A stretch of 14,296 bases of DNA from an uncultured Lachnospiraceae bacterium. GTDB taxonomy: Bacteria > Bacillota > Clostridia > Lachnospirales > Lachnospiraceae. Of this stretch, positions 6,251 to 14,296 are shown piece after piece. The stretch's first letter is position 1. Every line of letters begins with the position of its first letter. The notes under the pieces are model-generated. The model worked only from the letters and a program-made list of their open reading frames with translations. It did not search any database and had not been told where the DNA came from. Where the stretch lies: the NCBI GenBank assembly GCA_948438565.1, contig CAOJLW010000025.1, positions 1 to 14,296 on the forward strand, read 5' to 3'. A program made the translations under genes and the position numbers.

Positions 6251-9200
6251 ATGAAATGGAAAAAGATAGTATCAGGTATTCTTGCAATTTCAATGGTTGC
6301 AAGCTCGGTTGTGTATACGGCGCCGGTTACAGCAAAGGCCGAACCAAAACAATCAGGCTCCAACACGCTTTCTGACTATACAGACCCGTGGGGAAACGCT
6401 TCGATTCCGACGCTTACTTCAAAAACAAGCAATAATGTGGACAGTGAGAAATTTACGCATCAGGAGTGGACAGGGAAAACATATACAGATCCAAGCGGCG
6501 CTTCAGTGAAAGCGGCGGATGTTTATGGGATCAACCGTGAGGAAGCCAGTATGTTTGCGACCACGAGCGTTGTTTATGATACAGTAAATAATGCGATTAC
6601 AGGCGCTAAGGATTATAATAAGGATGCTTCGAAATATGTACAGTTTTTGACAGGCGAAAATGCGGCGGATTGGTCGTTAGTCGTTTTGCAGAATCAGGAA
6701 GAGGCGTTTGGGGAGAAATATGAGGATTTTTATACGGCGGCTTATACTCCGGATACGGAGGATAACTGGAAATCCAACTTGACGCTGCCATGCAGCTGGA
6801 CGCGTCAGGGATTTGATTTTTCAATTTATACGAATACACAGATGCCGTGGCAGAGCGCATATGACACATCGGTCAGTTGCCCGCAGGCACCGGTCAATTA
6901 CAATCCGGTGGGTCTATATCGCAAGACATTCGATGTAAGCGATGATTTAAAGAGCACGGGCGGAAGAGTCTATCTTTCGTTCCAGGGCGTGGAATCCGCT
7001 TATTATGTCTATGTTAATGGCAAAGAGGTGGGTTATTGCGAGGACAGCTACAGTCCTCACAGCTTTGACGTTACGGATTATCTGACCGCGAATGGAAAGG
7101 GCAATCTGCTGGCGGTCAAGGTACATAAGTTCTGCGATGGGACATGGATGGAAGATCAGGATATGTATTATGACGGCGGTATTTTCCGTGACGTTTATCT
7201 GTATTCCGCGCCGTTAGTACATATCCAGGACTATACGGTGGTTACGGATCTGGATGAGAATTATGAAAACGCCAATCTAAAGCTCAGCGTGGATGTGGCC
7301 AACGCTTCGACAAGCGCAGTGGACGGATATCAGATAGACGCGCGTCTTTATGATTCGGAAGGCAATATGTTTGTCAATGGAATTACGCTGGATATGGGCG
7401 AGATTCCGGGAGCCAATGGCAATACGGACGGTAAGGCGACTAAGACAGCGGAAAAAGCGGTGACTGCGCCAAAGCTCTGGTCCGCAGAAACGCCGAATTT
7501 ATATACGCTTGTCCTGTCTTTATATGATTCCAATACAAAGGCATATTTGGGAAGCGTTTCCCAGCAGCTTGGTTTCCGTGAAATTGAGTTTACCCGTTCC
7601 GCAGTGGATGCAAGCGGCAATCGTACAACGCAGGATTCGGAGTATACGCCGATTACAATTAACGGAAAACCGATTTTGTTAAAAGGAACCAACCGTCATG
7701 ATACCGATCCGGTATACGGCAAATATGTTCCGGAGACGACGCAGGAAGAGGACGTTAAGCTGATGAAGCAGTTTAACTTAAATGCGATCCGTACCTCCCA
7801 TTACAGCAACGATGAATATCTGTATTATCTGTGCGATAAATATGGTCTGTATATGATGGGTGAGACAAACCTGGAATCCCATGCGCTGATGAATAATGGG
7901 GATGCGCAGAAAAACTTTAAAGCTCTGGCAATGGACAGGACGATCACAACGTTTGCCCGCCTGAAAAACCGGACGGCAGTTGTGATGTGGTCAACCGGAA
8001 ACGAGAACTATTATTCTAGTGATGCGACGTATGCAGACGGTATGTTTTATGATTTGATCTGGTATTTTAAGGATCATGATCTGACCAGGCCGGTGCATTG
8101 TGAAAGTTCGAACGGTAATAACGGAACCGATATGGGAAGTAATATGTATCCGTCTACCGGTACGGTATGGAGCCGTGCGGGCGCCAATATGCCCTACGTG
8201 CTCTGCGAGTATGACCATGCAATGGGGAACGCGGTCGGGAACTTAAAAGAATACTGGGATGCAATCCGCAGCTCTGACAATATGCTCGGCGGGTTTATAT
8301 GGGATTGGGTCGATCAGTCAAGGCTGTTAAGTCTGGACAATCTGCCAAAATCCTACAGCATGATCGAACAAGCCGATCAGGTACCCGGTAAGGTCAGCGT
8401 AAACAGTGTGAACGAAAATCCCGGCTCAGAAGCTTTGACTGCTAAGAGCGTCAACGGGTATGCGACATTTGAAGCGGAAAGCTATAATGAGCTGCTTTCT
8501 GGCAGCGGAAAAGCCTTTACACTGGAAGTGATCTGTAAACCGAATACGGCGGAAGGAAATCAGGTATTGTTGGGCAAAGGAGATACGCAGTTTGCCTTTA
8601 AGACAAATGGCAATGGAGATTTGGAATTTTTTGCATATGACGGCAACGCTAGCAACAAGTGGAATTCCGTAACGGCGCCGCTGCCATCGGACTGGGTTGG
8701 CAAATGGCATCAGATGGCGGTAACGTATGACAAGGGCGCAATCAGCCTGTACTGCGACGGAGAACTGTTGGGATCCGGGAACGGGAATAGTACGATTTCG
8801 GCCAATGGTGTGGCGCTTGGCGTTGGCATTACAGCGGATAACAATCGAACCTTTAGCGGCGATATTTCCTTGGGACGTATTTATACCAGAGCGTTGACTA
8901 AGGAGGAATTAAAAGCGCAGAACAGCGTTTCTCCAGCGATAGGAGCGGACGACGATTCCGTATTGCTTTGGGCGGATTTTTCCCAGATTATAGCGAATGA
9001 AGCCGATCAGCCGTATGATTATTATGCGGAAGATTTTGCGCACAAACGCCTGTATGCAGAAGAAGCGAAAGGGATGTTTTATGGTTATGGCGGCGACAGC
9101 GGAGAAAAGCCAAATGATAATTCCTTCTGCGTCAACGGCTTAGTTTCTCCGGACAGAGATCCGCAGCCGGAGCTTTGGGAAGTGAAATATCAGTATCAGA

Positions 9201-12200
9201 GCGTTTGGTTTACGGCAGCCGAGGACGAAGTGGCGCAGGGACAGATTCATGTTTACAATGAAAATAATTTCCTGAACTTAAATGAGTTTGACGTTACCTG
9301 GACGCTTTTAGAGGACGGCAAAGAGATTGGCAGCGGGACGGTTTCCGATACCAATCTGGCAGGCAGAGAGGAAGGAACGATTGTAGTTCCGTATGCCGCG
9401 TCCATGCCGCAGGAGAAACAAGCAGGCGCAGAATACTACCTCAATCTTTCCGTAAAATTAAAAGAGGATACTTTGTGGGCGGACAAAGGCTATGAAGTGG
9501 CCTATGAGCAGTTTGCGGTTCCGGCGGAAGTAGAAAAGGCAGTCAGAGTTGCAAACGGGAATGTTATGATAGATGACAGCGGAGCCGACGCGATCGTAGT
9601 TTCCGGCAGTGATTTTAGCTTTACGCTAAACCGTGCAACAGGCGCAATCCAAAATTATACCTGGAAAGGCGAAGTGATCTTAGCCGAAGGCCCGGTTCCG
9701 AATTATTGGAGAGGACTTGTCAACAATGATAACGGCAACTATGACGGCAACTGGAAAAATGTCAATAAAGACGTGACGGCATCCGATATTCAGATCGGGC
9801 AGAATCTCGAAGGACAGACAACGATTGCGGTAAGTCTGGCGTCTCCGGCTCGTCCGGCATTGGAGCAGACGCTTGTGTATACTGTAGACGGAAGCGGCGC
9901 GGTAACCGTGCAGGCCACTGTGGACGCAACGGCTGCGGGACTGGACAGATATGTTCGTATCGGTACGGTTATGAGACTTCCGCAGGGATTTGAGAATGTA
10001 GAATGGTACGGAAACGGCCCGGTTGAGGCTATGTGGGATCGTGAGGATTTTGCAACGGTCGGGATATATCGTACAACCGTTTCCGAAATGTTTTATCCAT
10101 ATCTGGATACGCAGGATACCGGTACGGTAACAGGCGTAAAATATATGACGGTGACCAATCCGGCTGCCAAGGGAGCAATGGCGATTGCATCCGTAGACGG
10201 CGTGGAAGCATCGGCGCTGCACTTTGACGTCAATGATTTGGATCAGGCGCAGCATCCGTATGAACTGACCAAATTAGACGAAACGGTTCTGACGGTGAAC
10301 TATCGTTCTCAGGGTACTGGAAATGCAAGCTGCGGGCAGGATACGCTTGCGGCATACCAGCTGCCCAACAATCAGGCTTATACGTATGCGTATACGATGA
10401 TTCCTTATACGACGGCCGATGCGGACGTGATGGACGTGACCCGCGCTTACCGGACGCCAACCGATGCAACTGTTTCGGAGCTCGTCGGGAAAATTGACGC
10501 GATTACCTTGAATAATTGTACGAAATACAGTTTGGAAGAGCTGCAGGCGATCGTAGATGCTTATACGAATTTATCCGAAGCCGCACAGGCTCAGGTGACC
10601 AAGGAGCGTTTTGAGAAGCTTCAGGAAGCAGTGGACCTGGTGACGACGCTCAAAGGCACAGACAGCGTAGAGGATCAGAGCAAAAATAAATTTAACGTAC
10701 CTATTGGCGAGACGTCGTCTCTGGTGATACAGGATAACGCTACGGCATTCAAAGGCCATGCCGATGTAAGCGGGGACGGCGCGACGGATAAAATGAGCAG
10801 TATCATCGGCGGCACAAATCCATTTACGATTGAAGCAGTCGTCAATCCAAACGGATATGGCGTAGAAGGAAGCGATTATAATATGATTGCCTCGAAAGGC
10901 GACGGTTGTATGGCGTTTCGTATTTCAGAAAAGGCGGTTTATTGCTTTGTGCGGGACAATGAAGACTGGCAGGTTGCCAAGATCCCATTGACCAACGAAC
11001 AGTTGAATTCCAAACTGCACGTGGCGGGGATTTATGACGGAAGCAGTATCAGCGTGTACCTGGAAGGCGCAGAACGGGTAAATTCTGATACAAAATCTGC
11101 GGGTGCGATCCAAGCGTCCGAATATCCGCTTGGCGTCGGTTATTGTCCGGAGACAAACCGTGGTTCGCAAGCAAGTATTTACAGCTTGCGTTTGTATTCC
11201 AGGGCGTTGACCAGGGAAGAGCTGGACGCAGGAATGGATCAGACAGACGAGAGCGTAGAGCTGTGGTATGATTTTGACGGATTGACGGATTTCACCTTAC
11301 AGGGCGTACGTTCTTATACGCCATCTTTGGAATTGTTAGAAGGCGGCAGCGCGCAGATACAGGCGGGGACGGTTCCGTTCTATGCTGTAGGAGAGATGAG
11401 CTACGAATCCAGCGCGCCAGATATTGCGGCAGTCGATGCAACGACTGGAATGGTGACGGCAAAGGCAGTAGGCGATGCGGTGATTACGGCAGCCTGCGGC
11501 GATTACAATACGGAAATACCGGTTCGCGTCATTGCAGACGAAGATCAAAAAGCAGACGCACAACAGCGGGCAGAGCTTCAGAATGCAATAAACGGCAGGA
11601 AAGCCGAAATTGCAGGTGAAAATGCAGACCGTTATACGGCGGATTCTGTACAAGAGCTGAAACAAGCAATTGAAGATGCGGAGGAAGTTTTGGCCAATGC
11701 AAACGCTACGAAAAAAGAAGTTTTAGGGGCAAAAGCTGACTTAGAGGCTGTGAAGCTGGTAGAAAAACAGCCGGATGACAATCAGGATCCGGATCGAGAA
11801 GCGGCAAAAGAGGCGTTACAGCAGGCTTTAAATACGGCCGCAGCAGTATACGGCCAGGGTCAGGGAAAATATACGACGGCAACCTGGACAAATTTTGTCA
11901 ATGCTTATACGGCGGCGCAGGCAGGCCTGGGAACGGCGGATACAGAAGAATTAAAGAGATTATTGACCAATCTGACGCAGGCGCAGGGAGCTTTAAAAAT
12001 CGAGGAACCGGGTCAGGATACGCAAAATCCAGGACAGAATACGCAAACGCCTGGACAAAATACGCAAACGCCGAATCAAGAGGTGAAGACAACGGTTACT
12101 TTAGGCAATATTCAATACAAAATTCTGAATGCATCCAAGAAAACAGCCGTTGCAGTAAAAGGCACGAATAAGGCGAAAGCAACGAGTCTGACCATTCGCG

Positions 12201-12526
12201 CAACCGTTAAGATCAACGGCGTGAATTATAAGGTCGTTGAGATCAAACAGAATGCGTTTAAATCGTTCAAGAAGTTGACAAAAGTGACGATTGGCAAAAA
12301 CGTTGCCAAGATTGGCAAGAATGCATTTTATAATTGTAAGAAATTGAAATCTGTCATTGTAAAAGGTACGAAGCTGTCCAGCATACAGACGAAAGCGTTT
12401 CGTAAGACGGCTTCTAAGATGACGGTCACAGTGCCAAAGAAATTGAGCGCAAAACAGCGTACGGCGCTGATCAATAAGATGAAAAAAGCTGGCATAACGA
12501 AAAAAATAACGGTAAAACGTAAATAG
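6251..12526 (+). CDS. Secreted giant GH2 beta-galactosidase-type enzyme with LamG insertion
   Basis: This is an exported GH2 enzyme, LacZ-like in its core, expected to hydrolyse beta-galactosides outside the cell. The signal peptide ends near AKA (28-30). A GH2 sugar-binding domain (about 50-320), Ig-like domain (about 325-450) and catalytic barrel (from about 455) follow. Motifs include GTNRHDTDPVYGK, the acid/base Glu585 in STGNEN and the nucleophile Glu653 in LCEYDHAMGN. After WDWVDQ (684-689) a LamG-like domain (about 736-890) is inserted, and the barrel resumes at YGYGGD (944-949) and VNGLVSPDRDPQPELWEVK. Next come LacZ domain-4 and small-chain-type beta-sandwich regions (to about 1390), a helical segment, a second LamG (1500-1662), Big_2 (1691-1760), two FIVAR-type bundles (1771-1837, 1850-1917), a Pro/Gln/Asn/Thr linker and Lys-rich LRR_5 repeats (1945-2091). 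E. coli LacZ has about 1020 residues, so half of this protein is accessory. There is no LPXTG motif. Substrate choice is inferred from LacZ-like motifs only. Confidence 0.93.
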   Translation: MKWKKIVSGILAISMVASSVVYTAPVTAKAEPKQSGSNTLSDYTDPWGNASIPTLTSKTSNNVDSEKFTHQEWTGKTYTDPSGASVKAADVYGINREEASMFATTSVVYDTVNNAITGAKDYNKDASKYVQFLTGENAADWSLVVLQNQEEAFGEKYEDFYTAAYTPDTEDNWKSNLTLPCSWTRQGFDFSIYTNTQMPWQSAYDTSVSCPQAPVNYNPVGLYRKTFDVSDDLKSTGGRVYLSFQGVESAYYVYVNGKEVGYCEDSYSPHSFDVTDYLTANGKGNLLAVKVHKFCDGTWMEDQDMYYDGGIFRDVYLYSAPLVHIQDYTVVTDLDENYENANLKLSVDVANASTSAVDGYQIDARLYDSEGNMFVNGITLDMGEIPGANGNTDGKATKTAEKAVTAPKLWSAETPNLYTLVLSLYDSNTKAYLGSVSQQLGFREIEFTRSAVDASGNRTTQDSEYTPITINGKPILLKGTNRHDTDPVYGKYVPETTQEEDVKLMKQFNLNAIRTSHYSNDEYLYYLCDKYGLYMMGETNLESHALMNNGDAQKNFKALAMDRTITTFARLKNRTAVVMWSTGNENYYSSDATYADGMFYDLIWYFKDHDLTRPVHCESSNGNNGTDMGSNMYPSTGTVWSRAGANMPYVLCEYDHAMGNAVGNLKEYWDAIRSSDNMLGGFIWDWVDQSRLLSLDNLPKSYSMIEQADQVPGKVSVNSVNENPGSEALTAKSVNGYATFEAESYNELLSGSGKAFTLEVICKPNTAEGNQVLLGKGDTQFAFKTNGNGDLEFFAYDGNASNKWNSVTAPLPSDWVGKWHQMAVTYDKGAISLYCDGELLGSGNGNSTISANGVALGVGITADNNRTFSGDISLGRIYTRALTKEELKAQNSVSPAIGADDDSVLLWADFSQIIANEADQPYDYYAEDFAHKRLYAEEAKGMFYGYGGDSGEKPNDNSFCVNGLVSPDRDPQPELWEVKYQYQSVWFTAAEDEVAQGQIHVYNENNFLNLNEFDVTWTLLEDGKEIGSGTVSDTNLAGREEGTIVVPYAASMPQEKQAGAEYYLNLSVKLKEDTLWADKGYEVAYEQFAVPAEVEKAVRVANGNVMIDDSGADAIVVSGSDFSFTLNRATGAIQNYTWKGEVILAEGPVPNYWRGLVNNDNGNYDGNWKNVNKDVTASDIQIGQNLEGQTTIAVSLASPARPALEQTLVYTVDGSGAVTVQATVDATAAGLDRYVRIGTVMRLPQGFENVEWYGNGPVEAMWDREDFATVGIYRTTVSEMFYPYLDTQDTGTVTGVKYMTVTNPAAKGAMAIASVDGVEASALHFDVNDLDQAQHPYELTKLDETVLTVNYRSQGTGNASCGQDTLAAYQLPNNQAYTYAYTMIPYTTADADVMDVTRAYRTPTDATVSELVGKIDAITLNNCTKYSLEELQAIVDAYTNLSEAAQAQVTKERFEKLQEAVDLVTTLKGTDSVEDQSKNKFNVPIGETSSLVIQDNATAFKGHADVSGDGATDKMSSIIGGTNPFTIEAVVNPNGYGVEGSDYNMIASKGDGCMAFRISEKAVYCFVRDNEDWQVAKIPLTNEQLNSKLHVAGIYDGSSISVYLEGAERVNSDTKSAGAIQASEYPLGVGYCPETNRGSQASIYSLRLYSRALTREELDAGMDQTDESVELWYDFDGLTDFTLQGVRSYTPSLELLEGGSAQIQAGTVPFYAVGEMSYESSAPDIAAVDATTGMVTAKAVGDAVITAACGDYNTEIPVRVIADEDQKADAQQRAELQNAINGRKAEIAGENADRYTADSVQELKQAIEDAEEVLANANATKKEVLGAKADLEAVKLVEKQPDDNQDPDREAAKEALQQALNTAAAVYGQGQGKYTTATWTNFVNAYTAAQAGLGTADTEELKRLLTNLTQAQGALKIEEPGQDTQNPGQNTQTPGQNTQTPNQEVKTTVTLGNIQYKILNASKKTAVAVKGTNKAKATSLTIRATVKINGVNYKVVEIKQNAFKSFKKLTKVTIGKNVAKIGKNAFYNCKKLKSVIVKGTKLSSIQTKAFRKTASKMTVTVPKKLSAKQRTALINKMKKAGITKKITVKRK
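12008..12070 (+). repeat. Three 21-base in-frame tandem repeats in the GH2 linker
   Basis: Units at 12008-12028, 12029-12049 and 12050-12070 encode PGQDTQN, PGQNTQT and PGQNTQT, followed by a partial PNQ. The DNA units are very similar (the last two differ at only two bases), so copy number could vary by slippage. They form a flexible spacer between the FIVAR bundles and the LRR_5 tail. Confidence 0.85.
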
Positions 12527-12541
12527 TTTATGACAGGGTAA

Positions 12542-12590
12542 ATGCAACGAGGGCAACGGCGCAAGCTGTTGCCCTCGTTGTATGCCTTTT
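12542..12590 (+). terminator. Strong rho-independent terminator of the GH2 gene
   Basis: CAACGAGGGCAAC (12545-12557) pairs perfectly with GTTGCCCTCGTTG (12568-12580). Pairing extends outward by three pairs and inward by three more, including G-T wobbles, to close on a GCAA (GNRA-type) tetraloop. Four T at 12587-12590 follow after a 6-base gap. The stem is very strong but the T-run is modest. It begins 15 bases after the stop codon. Confidence 0.85.
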
Positions 12591-12620
12591 GTTAGGCGGC
12601 AATAAAATTTTCCATGTCTA

Positions 12621-12649
12621 TACACATCAAATGCAAACAATGTTATAAT
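12621..12649 (+). promoter_or_regulatory. Extended -10 promoter for the amidase operon
   Basis: -10 TATAAT (12644-12649) is a perfect match and is preceded by TGT, an extended -10 motif. -35 TACACA (12621-12626, 4 of 6) is 17 bases upstream. The predicted start is near 12656, giving a leader of about 30 bases with AAAGGGA (12669-12675), 10 bases before the amidase ATG. Confidence 0.8.
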
Positions 12650-12685
12650 GATATATAAATAACGATCCAAAGGGACGATATACCT

Positions 12686-13486
12686 ATGCATGATTCAGAA
12701 AGAAAAGAACAGACAGAATACGAAAGCAAACAGGCGACACAGCGCGCTGTGCGCCGAAGGTTCCTAAGACAGCAGACAGCCTTTCAAGCAGTGTTTGCTC
12801 TGGCCTGTATCGCCATTTTATCCGTGGCGACCTGTCAGGTGATCCGTTTTATTAAAAGCCGGGAAACCAAACCTGTTGTAGAGGAAGTTCCAATCCCCCA
12901 AAAAATCGTATTGTTTCCGCCAGAGTATGATGTGCAGCTTTTGAGCGTCAATGCATATTCCAGGCCGGGAGAGCCTTTAGAACGGGTCAATGGGGTAGTG
13001 GTTCATTATACGGCAAATCCGGGTACGACGGCGCAGCAGAACAGGGATTATTTTGAAGGCTTAAGCCTTTCACAGGAGACGTATGCCAGCAGTCATTTTG
13101 TAATTGGATTAGAAGGAGAATTGATCCAATGTATTCCGAGCAGTGAGATCGCCTATGCATCCAACGAACGGAATGAGGATACGATCGCGATCGAATGCTG
13201 TATTCCGGATGAAACGGGTAAATTTACGGAGGCGACCTATCAGACGCTGGTGCATTTGACGGCATGGCTGATGGGAAATTTTGATTTGGAGATCGACGAT
13301 GTGATCCGCCATTATGACGTAACCGGAAAAAATTGCCCCAAATATTTCGTCGAATATCCGTCCGCCTGGATTACGTTTCAAAGCGATGTCTGCAATTATA
13401 TTGAAACGTATGGGACGGTAGAAACGGAAGGTACGGAAATTGGCTTGCCAAATGAAGGGGAATCAAGTACAATAAATGCCAATTAA
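12686..13486 (+). CDS. Membrane-anchored N-acetylmuramoyl-L-alanine amidase (Amidase_2/PGRP fold)
   Basis: The enzyme should cut the amide bond between N-acetylmuramic acid and the stem peptide of peptidoglycan. A short basic cytoplasmic start (1-31) is followed by one membrane segment (about 32-56), placing the catalytic part outside the cell, without a clear signal-peptidase site. The amidase_2 domain covers about 100-240: VVHYTAN with His107, SSHF (135-138), and RHYDVTGKNCPKYF with His209 and Cys217. His107, His209 and Cys217 fit the His-His-Cys zinc ligands of the T7-lysozyme branch; AmpD has Asp in the third place. The last 25 residues are acidic and probably disordered. Only 20 bases separate it from the next gene, so the two are likely co-transcribed. 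Likely roles are cell-wall remodelling, cell separation or spore processes; which one is not visible. Confidence 0.88.
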   Translation: MHDSERKEQTEYESKQATQRAVRRRFLRQQTAFQAVFALACIAILSVATCQVIRFIKSRETKPVVEEVPIPQKIVLFPPEYDVQLLSVNAYSRPGEPLERVNGVVVHYTANPGTTAQQNRDYFEGLSLSQETYASSHFVIGLEGELIQCIPSSEIAYASNERNEDTIAIECCIPDETGKFTEATYQTLVHLTAWLMGNFDLEIDDVIRHYDVTGKNCPKYFVEYPSAWITFQSDVCNYIETYGTVETEGTEIGLPNEGESSTINAN

Positions 13487-13506
13487 AGGGCGTAAAAGGG
13501 GAGTCT

Positions 13507-14296
13507 ATGATAAAACAATATATCAACCAGATCAAACAACAAGAGGATTTGCGTAATGCGTTAAGCAGGCTTCGGGCGGAAATCAAACAGGAGGAGCAGC
13601 TTTTGTATGCCAAAGAGCTAATCGGGGACGGGGATATTTTGGAGCCGCTCCTTAGATCCGAGGATCCCAAGGTACGTAAAAATACGGCGGCGTTAATCGG
13701 AGATTTAGCGATTGGAGAAGCTGCGGAAGCGTTGTATTTGGCGTATGAAAGGGAAGAGACGCTGTTTGTCCGCGGTACGCTTTTGCAGGCGCTTTTAAAA
13801 GCGGATCCGACTCCCTATTTGGATCGATTGCAGAAACGATATGATTGGCTGCGCGCCCAGGAAGTGGCGGAACGGGATAAAAAGCATATTACAGAGGAAC
13901 TTCACGCTCTCGAAAAAATTTTGCGCCGGACAGAAGGCGGCGTAAGCCATACGTTTTGCGGATGGAGCCAAAAGCTTCCGGCGCTTTTGACCGTTGACGC
14001 GGGACATGGCAGTTTAACGGCCGGAAAGCTTCCCGCGGCCAAAACCAAGATTACTTCCGTCGGCGTCTGGTCTGTCACGGAACGGTTGGCGGAGGTGGTG
14101 AAAATCCGGACATTTCGGGAGCTTCTGTTTCCGATTCGGCTGGATCCGGAAGTAAAGCTTGCGGACGATCCGCAGGCATTGGGCGAGACTGTGGCCGCTT
14201 CCAAGCTGCTGCCGATGTTAAAACGCTGTCACAAGGAGGGGGCGCCATTTTATTTTCGGCTTGAGATAAAAGGCGGCGTTTCCTTGGAAGAACGCA
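13507..14296 (+). CDS. HEAT-repeat protein, possible RNA methyltransferase N-terminus (partial)
   Basis: The gene starts at ATG 13507 after AAAAGGGGA (13494-13502) and is open for 263 codons to the window edge, so the C-terminus is missing. Residues 1-140 are helical: an N-terminal coiled segment, then HEAT-like repeats around 44-70 (LLRSEDPKVRKNTAALIGDL) and 71-100. A mixed alpha/beta segment follows (about 150-263), with VWSVTERLAEVVKIRTFREL and YFRLEIKGG. The layout recalls clostridial HEAT-repeat proteins that carry a THUMP-like segment and a C-terminal UPF0020-type SAM methyltransferase domain, but the diagnostic SAM motifs would lie beyond the edge, so that function is a guess. It shares the amidase promoter by position. 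HEAT repeats alone would suggest a protein-binding scaffold. Confidence 0.75.
   Translation, partial: MIKQYINQIKQQEDLRNALSRLRAEIKQEEQLLYAKELIGDGDILEPLLRSEDPKVRKNTAALIGDLAIGEAAEALYLAYEREETLFVRGTLLQALLKADPTPYLDRLQKRYDWLRAQEVAERDKKHITEELHALEKILRRTEGGVSHTFCGWSQKLPALLTVDAGHGSLTAGKLPAAKTKITSVGVWSVTERLAEVVKIRTFRELLFPIRLDPEVKLADDPQALGETVAASKLLPMLKRCHKEGAPFYFRLEIKGGVSLEER

Noticed and set aside
6091..6375. A 94-codon + strand open frame overlapping the start of the GH2 gene
   Set aside because: Its ATG lies next to the candidate operator with no ribosome binding site, it overlaps the GH2 signal peptide in another frame, and its product resembles nothing known.
9680..10255. A 191-codon minus-strand open frame inside the GH2 gene
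   Set aside because: It is antisense to a well-supported domain, its product is rich in Arg, His, Cys and Ile without any motif, and no minus-strand promoter or ribosome site is apparent. It is a shadow of the coding strand.
12101..12691. A 196-codon minus-strand open frame over the end of the GH2 gene
   Set aside because: It runs through the GH2 terminator and the amidase promoter, and its Arg/Phe/Leu-rich product is what the complement of lysine-rich code yields.
13371..13670. A 99-codon minus-strand open frame over the amidase/HEAT gene junction
   Set aside because: It spans two + strand genes with a consistent operon layout, and has no motif or ribosome site of its own.

Overview
The window looks like part of the chromosome of a Gram-positive gut Clostridia species, most likely Lachnospiraceae. 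This is inferred from protein architecture and not from any marker gene. The clues are very large secreted glycosidases ending in Ig-like, FIVAR and lysine-rich LRR_5 modules, an Agr/LytTR-type two-component pair, strong AAGGAGG-type ribosome binding sites and consensus sigma-A promoters. No rRNA, tRNA, transposase, phage gene or CRISPR array was seen.

Layout. Positions 1-113 hold the possible tail of an upstream + strand gene and a terminator hairpin. Positions 114-2095 (minus strand) hold a two-gene operon: a LytTR response regulator followed, with a 4-base ATGA overlap, by a GHKL (AgrC-like) histidine kinase. It is driven by a perfect TTGACA-17-TATAAT promoter with a dyad across the start site. 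Diverging from it on the + strand is a 1172-residue secreted GH3 glycosidase (2306-5824) with its own terminator. After a 426-base intergenic region rich in inverted repeats comes a 2091-residue secreted GH2 beta-galactosidase-type enzyme (6251-12526) with a strong terminator. A separate operon follows, with an extended -10 promoter: a membrane-anchored amidase_2/PGRP-type peptidoglycan amidase (12686-13486), then the start of a HEAT-repeat protein that runs off the window (13507-14296).

How the genes may work together. The two glycosidases probably act outside the cell on beta-linked glycans (plant oligosaccharides, galactosides or host glycans). Both end in basic lysine-rich modules that could hold them at the cell surface, and neither shows an LPXTG sorting signal. 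A 16-base near-palindrome, TGCGC[AC]T[TA]TATGC[AG]CA, occurs upstream of both genes (2208-2223 and 6098-6113; 13 of 16 bases identical) and is the best candidate for a shared operator. The adjacent two-component system could control them, but nothing in the sequence proves this. No agrB or agrD gene lies in the window.

The most unusual single feature is in the GH2 enzyme. A LamG/concanavalin-like domain of about 240 extra residues is spliced into the catalytic barrel, between the WDWVDQ strand and the YGGD segment that are only about 14 residues apart in E. coli LacZ.
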